From Bacteroidales bacterium (lineage in GTDB: Bacteria; Bacteroidota; Bacteroidia; Bacteroidales; 4484-276): a stretch of DNA of 64,000 nucleotides. Of the stretch, positions 1 to 7,540 are shown in pieces. A model generated the notes under the pieces. It was not told the origin of the DNA. It saw nothing but the letters and a program-made list of their open reading frames with translations, and did not search any database. The stretch covers positions 124,001-188,000 of the forward strand of contig DASRND010000032.1 of assembly GCA_035647615.1 (NCBI GenBank), in the 5' to 3' direction. The first letter of the stretch is position 1; every line of letters begins with the position of its first letter. The translations under genes and the position numbers were made by a program.

Positions 1-1
1 G

Positions 2-34
2 CTGATCAAGGAGATCGACTATAGCAAGAAGTAG
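2..34 (+). CDS. 3' end of an unidentified gene (partial)
   Basis: An open frame enters from the left edge and reads LIKEIDYSKK before a TAG stop at 32-34. Only ten codons are visible, so neither family nor function can be given. It is included because the Lys-rich ending followed by non-coding repeat-like sequence fits a gene end. It could be chance. Confidence 0.3.
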   Translation: MIKEIDYSKK

Positions 35-349
35 GGAAGGGGCAAGGCGCGTAGAGCAGGGCGCATGGCGCAGAGAGCAGAGGCGCAGTTCGCAGTCAGT
101 AGTCTTTAGATGAAAGTCGGTAGAAAAGAGTGATGAGTTAAGAACTGGGGAAAAGTTAAATAGCACCAAAAATTTCTCTCAGCCAGCCCCGAAGGGTTGA
201 CATTATTATAACGATGGTAATAAATTCCCGGATAAAAGGAGCCTCTTTCCTATTAAAAAAATACTATACTTTTGAGGCTACCAGGCACTAATTCTTATTA
301 AACCCTTCATCTATTGCCCTCCGTCACGTGCCACGCGCCTTGCGCATTC
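35..349. other. Intergenic region with GCGC-rich repeat-like sequence
   Basis: No convincing gene lies here. The left part (about 40-100) has degenerate iterations of GGCGCAGAG/GGCGCATGGCGCAG, and 320-348 has the complementary ACGCGCCTTGCGCATTCC. The same words recur near 40,900-41,060 and 50,136-50,165, so this appears to be a dispersed repeat family. Confidence 0.5.
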
Positions 350-1384
350 CTACCTTTTCTCAAACCGGATGTACACCGGCAGGTGGTCGCTGTAGCCGCC
401 AAAGTATTCGTTGCGTCCGGCGGTGCGGTTGGGAACCATATTTCCGTCTTTTTGGCGGTAGAGCATCCAATCTTTTTTCAGGATTTGAATGGTGGCAGGC
501 GATAGTTTGTAGGTGGTGTTGCCATCCAGCAGGTTGGACGACACGATAACCTGATCGAACAAATCCCAGACTCGCCAGTAGAGCGTTCCTTCGCCCGAAG
601 TGAATTTCTCGGTGGCTAGATTATAAAGTTGGCTTTTTCTCACATTATTTTCGTGTACGAGTGCGCCCAGCGTTACGGTTACATTGTCGTCGGTGGGGTT
701 GTCGTTGAGGTCGCCCATGATGATGATGTTGGCGTGGGCGTCGAAGCGGAATATGGAATCGACGACCTGGCGAACCTGCTGAGCTGCACGCTGGCGTTTG
801 GGATCACTTTGTTCTTTTCCGCCATAGCGCGATGGCCAATGGTTTACGAGGAAATGCAATGTATCGCGGTCGGCAGCCAGCGCTTTAAAATAGAGCAAGT
901 CGCGGGTGCGGTCGGTGCTGTCGAAATCGAAGGTGAGCAGGTAGGGGCGGCTGTGGAGCGGCTGCAGCATCCCGTTCCGGTAGAGCAGCGCTACGTCGAT
1001 GCCGCGTTCGTCGGGACTGTCGAAATGAACGATATCGTAACCGCCTTTATCGAGCGGTTTGGTAGCTACCAGGTCGCGGAGCACACCCAGGTTTTCTACC
1101 TCTGCCAGACCGATTGCCAAAGGCAATTCCGTGCTGTCGATGGCGCCCAGCACCCGCGCTATATTTTTGAGTTTTTGCTCGTAGCGCTCCGTATTCCAGG
1201 GAATGGCAGCTTCCGGTGTAAACTCGCCGTCGTGAACACCCGGATCGTTGATGGTGTCGAAGAGATTTTCGACGTTGTAAAAAGCAATCGTAAAATGATC
1301 GGGCGGTGCCTGCCCGCAGGAGGTAAAAAGATAAAGCAGACCAAAAGCTGCTGCAAGTAGGGGGAGTGAAAATTTCGCTTTCAT
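350..1384 (-). CDS. Endonuclease/exonuclease/phosphatase family lipoprotein
   Basis: This 344-residue protein belongs to the DNase I-like endonuclease/exonuclease/phosphatase fold, whose members hydrolyse phosphodiesters in nucleic acids or phosphoinositides. An N-terminal signal peptide ends in a lipobox (LFTSC, Cys at about residue 23), so it should be a lipoprotein of the cell envelope. The family motifs appear in order: FYNVENLFD near residue 35, IGLAEVENLGVL near 90, NHWPSR near 175, GDLNDNP near 220 and YSDHLPVYI at the C-terminus. These supply the metal-binding Asn/Glu and catalytic His/Asp. A role in nutrient nuclease activity is an inference; the substrate cannot be read from the sequence. 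The next upstream gene on the same strand (1419-2435) is 34 bp away and could be cotranscribed. Confidence 0.9.
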   Translation of the reverse strand: MKAKFSLPLLAAAFGLLYLFTSCGQAPPDHFTIAFYNVENLFDTINDPGVHDGEFTPEAAIPWNTERYEQKLKNIARVLGAIDSTELPLAIGLAEVENLGVLRDLVATKPLDKGGYDIVHFDSPDERGIDVALLYRNGMLQPLHSRPYLLTFDFDSTDRTRDLLYFKALAADRDTLHFLVNHWPSRYGGKEQSDPKRQRAAQQVRQVVDSIFRFDAHANIIIMGDLNDNPTDDNVTVTLGALVHENNVRKSQLYNLATEKFTSGEGTLYWRVWDLFDQVIVSSNLLDGNTTYKLSPATIQILKKDWMLYRQKDGNMVPNRTAGRNEYFGGYSDHLPVYIRFEKR

Positions 1385-1418
1385 AAAATTGGTATTGATT
1401 CTAAAAAACTTCTGTCGG

Positions 1419-2435
1419 TTATTTCCGTGGTTTCTTATCCTGCAGCCACAACTGCTGTCCGGCGCGCGGCTCGGTGCCGCGGTCCATAAGGTTTTTGCGG
1501 TAAAGCTGCTTTAGCTTGATGCCGTAAAGCTGGGAGATACTGTGCATGGTTTCGCCCTGTTTTACAAAATGATAAGGTGTGGTAGCTTTGTTTTTTTTGC
1601 GTTCCAGATACACCATGTCGCCCTCTTTGATTCTGTCTTTTTTCGTCAGGTCATTGTATTTCCAAATCTGATAATGGTAGATATTGAAATCGCCGGCGAT
1701 TTTATAGAAATCATCGCCTTTGCGGGCGAAGATAAATTTTCGTTTGTTGTTGGTGAGCACCTTGCGGTCGTTTTTGCCCACGCCAAAGGCTTCGTATTTT
1801 CGTTGGTCAGCTTTGGGGATTTCGTCGGGACGCTTCTGGCGGGCAAGGGCGTCTTTGTCAAGCAGGTCGTATTTGTAAAGCTCCAGCTCTTCTATGATCT
1901 TGATGAGCATATCGGGATACTTCGGATTGGTGGCATAACCGGCCTTTTTGAGTCCGTGCGCCCAACCTTTGTAGTCGGTAATCTTGAGTTCAAACAGGAA
2001 AGCGTATCTGCCGCGCTGGCTCAGGAAAAAAGAGTGGTCTTTGTACGATTCCTCGGCAGAGGCATACACGCGGAAACATTCGTCGGGGGCGTCGTCGGTT
2101 ACGAACATCGTTTTGCCTTCCCAGCCCAGGTGGCACTTTATGCCAAAGTGGTTGTTGCCCTCGCGTGCCAGGCGACTGTTGCCGCTGCCCGATTCGATGA
2201 TGCCCTGCGCCAGCGTGATGCTGGCCGGGATGGAGAAATCCACCATTTCGCGCACAGCGATCTCTTTGTACATCTCCACGTACTCGGCGCGCGTCATCTT
2301 CACTTGTGCCACCAGCGTCGTCAGCGGAAGCGCCAACATCAGCAACAGCAACACCAGCCCAAGTGCTGGCATTTTGTTTCCGAACAACCCTTTCCGTTGC
2401 ATCTCCATATTTCTGTTGCTGCTTGTCGCGTTCAT
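1419..2435 (-). CDS. Exported glucosaminidase with two LysM domains
   Basis: A 338-residue peptidoglycan hydrolase of the mannosyl-glycoprotein endo-beta-N-acetylglucosaminidase (GH73-type) family. A hydrophobic signal segment (about residues 22-43, ending LVAQ) precedes the catalytic domain at about 50-190. That domain has QGIIESGSGNSRLA with the likely catalytic Glu, then NNHFGIKCH and the Tyr-rich ending of the family. Two C-terminal LysM modules (about 235-280 and 290-335) should bind glycan strands. The protein probably cuts septal or side-wall peptidoglycan in the periplasm. The start could be any of several early Met codons; Met22 gives the most compact signal peptide. Confidence 0.9.
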   Translation of the reverse strand: MNATSSNRNMEMQRKGLFGNKMPALGLVLLLLMLALPLTTLVAQVKMTRAEYVEMYKEIAVREMVDFSIPASITLAQGIIESGSGNSRLAREGNNHFGIKCHLGWEGKTMFVTDDAPDECFRVYASAEESYKDHSFFLSQRGRYAFLFELKITDYKGWAHGLKKAGYATNPKYPDMLIKIIEELELYKYDLLDKDALARQKRPDEIPKADQRKYEAFGVGKNDRKVLTNNKRKFIFARKGDDFYKIAGDFNIYHYQIWKYNDLTKKDRIKEGDMVYLERKKNKATTPYHFVKQGETMHSISQLYGIKLKQLYRKNLMDRGTEPRAGQQLWLQDKKPRK

Positions 2436-2790
2436 TTCGTCCTACAAATAAAGCCACTTTCCACCGATTATTGTAAAAGTTGTCGAAAAGAAATTTGGGG
2501 AAGCAGGCAAAGCAACCATTAATCAGATGCTTTTTTTGAGTTTATAAAACACTGCTGTCCAGTAAAAAACAATAGATTTTCTTTACCGGACGACAATGAT
2601 TAGATTTCACCTTAACATTGAACAAAACCCAGAAAGGTGCCGCTGTGGGAACCGTATCAGGAGGCGCCATGGGTGCTGTTGTTTGCCCTTGCCGGGACAA
2701 GATTAAACGTCATTCAGTTTTAACTTGTATTTTTGCCGCGTTCGACAACGATAAAACGGATAGTGAGTAAAATATTTAAACCATTTTCTT
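2436..2790. other. Intergenic region with a glycine-zipper gene remnant and a promoter
   Basis: No intact gene lies here. Positions 2618-2683 read in the plus direction as LNKTQKGAAVGTVSGGAMGA then VV. This is the start of the glycine-zipper segment seen in Bacteroidota OmpA/YiaD-like lipoproteins, but there is no signal peptide before it and no OmpA domain after it. It is best read as a short gene relic. A TAnnTTTG box at 2728-2735 probably serves the gene at 2791. Confidence 0.4.
2728..2735 (+). promoter_or_regulatory. Putative Bacteroidota -7 promoter element
   Basis: TATTTTTG matches the Bacteroidota -7 consensus TAnnTTTG and lies 55 bp before the ATG of the PCMD lipoprotein gene. No convincing -33 TTG is visible at the usual distance. 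Confidence 0.45.
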
Positions 2791-3918
2791 ATGAAGACAA
2801 GACATTTGTTTTTCTTTCTGATAGTTGCTTTGGCCTTTTCGTCGTGTACCAAAGACGAAGCTTTGAATAGTGAAGCAGACATTATTTCGGTGGTTGTGCC
2901 CGCAGAAATCCTCAAGATGGATCCTGTGCTGGAGAACAACCGCGTGACGATACGGGTAAAACCCAATACCGATTTAACGCAACAGGCACCTGTGTTCAAC
3001 ATATCAGAAGGAGCTGCCATTTCTCCCGAAAGCGGCACAGCGCACGATTTTACCCAACCGAAGCTTTATACCGTTACCTCGGAGGATGGCAAAAACAGCA
3101 AAGAATACACGGTCAGCTTTATTATTGCAGAAGTAAATTCACAATTCGGCTTCGAGCATTTCAGGCTGAATGAGAGTGGTAAATACCATGTGTTTTTCGA
3201 GGAAAACGAAATTGGCGATAATATTATGGACTGGGCAAGTGGTAATGGAGGATTTGCAATTACCGCAGGCGAAGCCGAGGCCAAAGATTATCCTACCACT
3301 ACTACCGAAGCCGGACGCACCGGTCGGGCGCTCAAATTGACCACCCGTCGAACAGGCGAACTGGGCATCATGTTTAAAAAACCCATCGCAGCAGGCAATC
3401 TTTTCATGGGAACCTTTGATGTTAGTGCTGCCATTAGCAGTCCGCTGCTGGCCGTTAAAATGGGCGTGCCCTTTGAGCGTGAGCCTGATACTTTAAAAGG
3501 TTATTTTAAATACCAGGGTGGCGATGTTTTTGTTCAGGTGGTAAAAAACGCACAGGGTGAGATGGTGATTGAAGAGTACGGAAATGGCCAGATTCAGGAC
3601 TATTGGGATGTTTATGCCATCTTTTACGACAACAATGGTGGAACGCTGATGTTGGATGGTACCAACAGGTTTACGCACGAGAACCTTGTGGCCGTGGCAC
3701 ATCTCGACCCACAGGATGCCATCGAAACAGATCAATGGACCAAATTTGAGATACCTTTTGTGCAAGAGCCCGGCAAATCCATCGACCCGCAAAAATTAGC
3801 CAGCGGAGGTTATAGCATCTCCGTGGTGATGAGCTCAAGTGTTGGTGGCGACTTTTTTAAAGGTGCGGTAAGCAGTACTTTGTTGATTGATGACGTTGAG
3901 GTTATTTACAAGAAGTAA
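2791..3918 (+). CDS. PCMD-domain surface lipoprotein
   Basis: A 375-residue protein with a lipoprotein signal (FSSC, Cys at about residue 19). An N-terminal part (about 30-115) resembles the small beta domain found at the start of Bacteroidota glycan-associated lipoproteins and ends in a SKEYTVSF-type strand. The larger part (about 118-375) matches the putative carbohydrate metabolism domain (PCMD). It runs from FGFEHFRL through an allowance for ordered Asn/Gly loops (WASGN, TGRALKL, KGYFKY) to the terminal LLIDDVEVIYKK. PCMD proteins are usually lipoproteins near outer-membrane proteins and are thought to bind glycans; the ligand is unknown. The barrel gene at 3930 starts 11 bp downstream and is probably cotranscribed. 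Confidence 0.8.
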   Translation: MKTRHLFFFLIVALAFSSCTKDEALNSEADIISVVVPAEILKMDPVLENNRVTIRVKPNTDLTQQAPVFNISEGAAISPESGTAHDFTQPKLYTVTSEDGKNSKEYTVSFIIAEVNSQFGFEHFRLNESGKYHVFFEENEIGDNIMDWASGNGGFAITAGEAEAKDYPTTTTEAGRTGRALKLTTRRTGELGIMFKKPIAAGNLFMGTFDVSAAISSPLLAVKMGVPFEREPDTLKGYFKYQGGDVFVQVVKNAQGEMVIEEYGNGQIQDYWDVYAIFYDNNGGTLMLDGTNRFTHENLVAVAHLDPQDAIETDQWTKFEIPFVQEPGKSIDPQKLASGGYSISVVMSSSVGGDFFKGAVSSTLLIDDVEVIYKK

Positions 3919-3929
3919 AATCTGCAAGC

Positions 3930-4709
3930 ATGAAGGTTAAACAATCCATCATTAGTATCCTCCTCGTTTTTTGTTTTTTTGTTGCAAATGCTCAGGAGAC
4001 AACACCCGGTGAAAAGTCCTTATTTTTTCAAAACACCGAATTTCAGATCCGGGCCGGGTTTAGCATCGGCGGAATTGCGCCTATCCCGTTACCGATAGAG
4101 ATAAGAGAAATTGAGCGCTACGACCCTACGTTGGCTTTGGGTCTGGAAGCCAACCTCACCAAATGGCTCGGTGAGAATCAGAAATGGGGTATTCGCACTG
4201 GTTTGCGCGCCGAAGGGAGAGGCATGAAAACCGAAGCAAGGGTGAAGGATTATTATACAGAAGTGATTGGCGATGGCGGGCAAAAAGTAACGGGCAACTT
4301 TACAGGAATGGTGCAAACCACCGTGAAGAACTCTTATTTTTCAATCCCGGTGCTGGCCATTTATGATATTTCAAAAAGATGGAATTTGTATGGAGGCTTC
4401 TATTTCTCCACTTTGATCGAAAGGAATTTTTCGGGTTATGTGTACGACGGGTATCTGCGCGAAGGCGGCTCTACAGGCTCAAAATTGATATTTGAAGGCG
4501 ACAACAAAGGGCCTTATGATTTTTCGGATGACCTGCGTGTTTTTCAATGGGGAGCTATGGCCGGAGGAGAATTTACGCTTAGAAAACATCTTGAGTTATT
4601 TAGCGAATTGACCTGGGGACTGAACGACTTGTTTAAAAATGATTTTAAAACAATCACCTTCGATATGTATTCCATTTATCTGAATATCGGCTTTGGATAT
4701 CGTTTTTAA
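3930..4709 (+). CDS. Outer-membrane beta-barrel protein (PorT/OmpW-like)
   Basis: A 259-residue exported protein with a signal peptide ending FFVANAQ (about residue 21). Amphipathic strands follow and the protein ends in GFGYRF, with the terminal Phe typical of barrels inserted by the BAM complex. It resembles the outer-membrane beta-barrel families common in Bacteroidota, which often have no known substrate. It follows the PCMD lipoprotein with 11 bp between them, so the two may act as a surface pair. Confidence 0.75.
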   Translation: MKVKQSIISILLVFCFFVANAQETTPGEKSLFFQNTEFQIRAGFSIGGIAPIPLPIEIREIERYDPTLALGLEANLTKWLGENQKWGIRTGLRAEGRGMKTEARVKDYYTEVIGDGGQKVTGNFTGMVQTTVKNSYFSIPVLAIYDISKRWNLYGGFYFSTLIERNFSGYVYDGYLREGGSTGSKLIFEGDNKGPYDFSDDLRVFQWGAMAGGEFTLRKHLELFSELTWGLNDLFKNDFKTITFDMYSIYLNIGFGYRF

Positions 4710-4924
4710 AACCAACGCGGAATCCTCAGCCCACCAGCATGTGCGGGATTTACGCTGCGCTCCAACTTGAAAACCTACAAACCTAAATTAATGCCCTGCT
4801 CTACTTCGCAGCGAAACTATTTGCTAAATCAAAACCCGTTATAGGATTGGGGATAATTTGAGAATTTCAAATTTAATCGTTGATATTGGATATTCAAATC
4901 CATTATGAAATCCAACATTTCTTT

Positions 4925-5821
4925 TTAAAATTTCAATCCTTCGGTCATAATCCCAAACCGAACAACCTGAAGCATCTCATTGAAGTAGATATTGTAATAA
5001 TCCATGCCGTAATAAAAGTTGACAAAGAAGCCGATCTCTTCAAAGAAGCCCGGGTGCAGGTTGAAAGTGATATCCACCGTCAGCCGGTCGGAAGCGAATG
5101 TTTCCCAGTTGTCCACTTCGCCAAACATCCAGGAGGCTTTGGCAGTAACGGAAAGCTGGGATTTGTTATGGCGATCAGGTTTTTTTGCAAAAGGATTTTT
5201 ATACACCGACATGGCAACCTGCCATCGCAGGGGGCTGTAGCGATTCCTGAGTTCCGGAGCCGACCAGCCCTTGGGATGCATCTCTAAATGCGTGCTAAAA
5301 AATTGCCAGGCGTTGAGCTTTTTGCTGTAGCGGCTACGAATCGCGCCTGCCTGCAGATAGTTTGTCGAGAAATTCCCTGACTTTAAATTCACCACCTGAC
5401 CCGGCAGATAAAAGTCATCTTCCTGCCCGTTGGAATGGTGGGCTATCCGCCCGAAGAGGATGGTTCGCTCGTTATCCGGTTTTGTTGTGGGCGCATAATA
5501 AATCGTAATCTGCGGGATATAACTCGGCGTACGCACCGGGAAAGATTCCTCCTGATACATGCGGATGATGATCTGCGGCGTGATGACGCCCATCAACCGT
5601 GCGCTTTTGCTTTCGCGAATAATGAAGTCAGGCATAACGTTGGCCTCGAACCAGATTGGATCGATATTCCCGATATTAAATGGCAAGGTGATGTAGCTAT
5701 TGCCCTGATGAACGCCCGAAAAAGTGGAGAGATCGAATGCATACACATCCTCCGCCTGCTCCTGCGCTGCCACCCGAAGCAAAGGGAAAATTAACAAACC
5801 GATGATGACCCATATTTTCAT
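4925..5821 (-). CDS. Outer-membrane barrel with an OMPLA-like HxSNG motif
   Basis: The frame is open from 6058, but the first 79 codons look non-coding. The start at 5821 gives a proper signal peptide (MKIWVIIGLLIFPLLRVAAQ) and a 298-residue product. Many alternating hydrophobic strands end in FGIMTEGLKF, as in outer-membrane barrels. At residues 128-132 the sequence HHSNG, followed by FSTNY with Asn154, resembles the His-x-Ser-Asn-Gly plus SRSWNR region of outer-membrane phospholipase A, where His142, Ser144 and Asn156 form the active site. The spacing to the Asn is about 12 residues longer here. Phospholipase activity is therefore a hypothesis. It lies 266 bp after the neighbouring barrel gene, so it may have its own promoter. 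Confidence 0.7.
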   Translation of the reverse strand: MKIWVIIGLLIFPLLRVAAQEQAEDVYAFDLSTFSGVHQGNSYITLPFNIGNIDPIWFEANVMPDFIIRESKSARLMGVITPQIIIRMYQEESFPVRTPSYIPQITIYYAPTTKPDNERTILFGRIAHHSNGQEDDFYLPGQVVNLKSGNFSTNYLQAGAIRSRYSKKLNAWQFFSTHLEMHPKGWSAPELRNRYSPLRWQVAMSVYKNPFAKKPDRHNKSQLSVTAKASWMFGEVDNWETFASDRLTVDITFNLHPGFFEEIGFFVNFYYGMDYYNIYFNEMLQVVRFGIMTEGLKF

Positions 5822-6087
5822 TGTAATTATGTTGAACACGTCTTTCAAAAACAGAAATTTCCAATAAGAATTTTCAATGCCCCATCCCGGACCCTTCTTT
5901 TCCAACTGGCGGAAAGGCGGCTCTTTTTCAAAACAAAAATGCGAAAACCAAAGCATCGCGCTTCGTTTAAACAACCCTACCGCCTCGCAGAAGTGCTCCA
6001 TTCTCCAATTAAAGAGGGGTCGGGGGTGAGGCGAAAAATGAAGCAATCCGCACCGCAATTATTCAAATATTGAACAACTACCAAATG

Positions 6088-6687
6088 TCAACGGTACAAG
6101 GCAATTCCAAATCCCAGCTCGATAATTTCTGATAACGGCAGCGAGCTGTTGCCAACTTTGGTTGCCAGATACAATCCGCGGGTGCCCACCCTTGCATACA
6201 AAGCAATGCCCGACGCGGGTACCTTCGACCGCAGCCAGGGTGTTTTTATTTCACCACCCACAAAAATTCCTGCCGTACGTCCCGGCGACCACCAATAATA
6301 TTGCGACGGGTATCGCGACGGGAGTTTTATCCAGTATTCGTCGCCCATGGTGTGGTGGATAAACCATCCGAAATTGAGCGGCAGCAGTTGATAATTTCCC
6401 CGCAAAGGGATTTTAATCAGTTTTGCCGTGAATTGTAAACTCACGCTGTGCAGCGTTTTGGTGTGCAGTTGCGCCGGAATATAGCCATAGAAAAACGTTA
6501 CGTCCAGGCGATCGTTAATAAAAGCGTAGCCCACTCCTGCCGACAAAAACCCGATGCCACCAGCGTATTGCAATTTTACATAATCCGGGAGCAGCAGGTC
6601 GGCTTTCGGCGACAGCGTCTGTGCGTCGGTCGCTGTAAACAGCGCCAATCCAAATAGCAGAAACATCAGATGTTTAAAAGGCCGCAT
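6088..6687 (-). CDS. Small outer-membrane barrel protein, family not recognised
   Basis: A 199-residue protein with a signal peptide ending TATDAQ at about residue 23. Short amphipathic strands follow, rich in Tyr and Trp, and it ends IELGFGIALYR. Such features suggest an eight-stranded outer-membrane barrel. No enzyme motif was recognised. Its start overlaps the end of the metallophosphoesterase gene by 14 bp, so translation is likely coupled. The gene probably belongs to the long minus-strand transcript that begins at the TolC-fusion gene. Confidence 0.65.
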   Translation of the reverse strand: MRPFKHLMFLLFGLALFTATDAQTLSPKADLLLPDYVKLQYAGGIGFLSAGVGYAFINDRLDVTFFYGYIPAQLHTKTLHSVSLQFTAKLIKIPLRGNYQLLPLNFGWFIHHTMGDEYWIKLPSRYPSQYYWWSPGRTAGIFVGGEIKTPWLRSKVPASGIALYARVGTRGLYLATKVGNSSLPLSEIIELGFGIALYR

Positions 6688-7516
6688 TGTCGATTAGTAT
6701 TTGGTTGTCGATGATTTTTATGATTGTCGTCTTCCGGTGTTCGACGCCAAACACATTCACGAACGGGATGCTGTCGGCCATCGGGAAATATACCTCATGA
6801 TGGTGCTGATGCCCATGCACCAGCATAACGACATTTTTGTTTTGAGCGATTGTCGCGTAAAATTCGTTTATCAGATTTGAATCGAAATCGCCATCATCGG
6901 GCGGCACATGGCAAATGATTACAGCTTTATCAAAATTGTTGGAAGGCTGTAAACGCTCTGCAAGCCAGGCAAGGTCGGGCACTTGCTGGTTAAAGGCAAA
7001 TTCACGGCTGTTGGTGTTCAAAAAGATAAACCGGATGCGCTGATAAACGAAGCTGAAATCCAATGCGCCAAACATCACCTCGTAAGCGTCTTTGCCATTG
7101 CTCACCAAATCGTGGTTGCCAATGGCCACCAGGTAAGGAACTTTTAATTTAGACAAATAGTCGTTGCCCCACAGATACTGTTTTGGCAAACCAAAGTCTG
7201 CGATATCGCCCACATGAAATACAAAATCAATTCGGGAATCGCTGTTTACTTTCTCAACAAAATCGTGCAGCTCATCAAAGTAGTTGTGCGTGTCGCCGGT
7301 AAATGCAATGGTGATGGTGTCGGTGGCAGCCTTGTTTTTTAACCGATCAATATTTTTTCGATTCACATCGGTATTTGCATCATCAAAATCGATGAGGTAG
7401 GGAGAGTAGTCAAAAAGATCGCTGCACGAGGAGGTCAGCATCAGGCAGCCAAGGGCAGCCGCGATAATTACCAGCTTCCTGATTTGAACCTTCCCGGATG
7501 TTTCCCAATTCAACAT
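6674..7516 (-). CDS. Calcineurin-like metallophosphoesterase lipoprotein
   Basis: This 280-residue protein carries the complete metallophosphoesterase motif set: GDTHN (about 74-78), GDIADFG (103-109), GNHD (133-136), HVPPDD and GHQHH near residue 235. The signal peptide ends in a lipobox with Cys31 (LTSSC), placing it in the envelope. The fold uses two metal ions to cleave phosphate mono- or diesters; the substrate is unknown. It sits 24 bp after the RND pump gene and overlaps the next gene by 14 bp, so it seems to be part of the efflux operon, an unusual association. Confidence 0.88.
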   Translation of the reverse strand: MLNWETSGKVQIRKLVIIAAALGCLMLTSSCSDLFDYSPYLIDFDDANTDVNRKNIDRLKNKAATDTITIAFTGDTHNYFDELHDFVEKVNSDSRIDFVFHVGDIADFGLPKQYLWGNDYLSKLKVPYLVAIGNHDLVSNGKDAYEVMFGALDFSFVYQRIRFIFLNTNSREFAFNQQVPDLAWLAERLQPSNNFDKAVIICHVPPDDGDFDSNLINEFYATIAQNKNVVMLVHGHQHHHEVYFPMADSIPFVNVFGVEHRKTTIIKIIDNQILIDNAAF

Positions 7517-7540
7517 GATGCATCTCCTTTGTTATAAAAA

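Noticed and set aside
629-1360. Long plus-strand ORF across the nuclease lipoprotein gene
   Set aside because: It is the antisense shadow of the gene at 350-1384, which has clear family motifs.
1542-2522. 326-codon plus-strand ORF opposite the glucosaminidase
   Set aside because: Low-complexity His/Gln/Val-rich translation and full overlap with a well-supported gene.
5822-6058. N-terminal extension of 79 codons on the OMPLA-like gene
   Set aside because: The region has no signal-like or domain sequence, and a proper signal peptide begins at ATG 5821.
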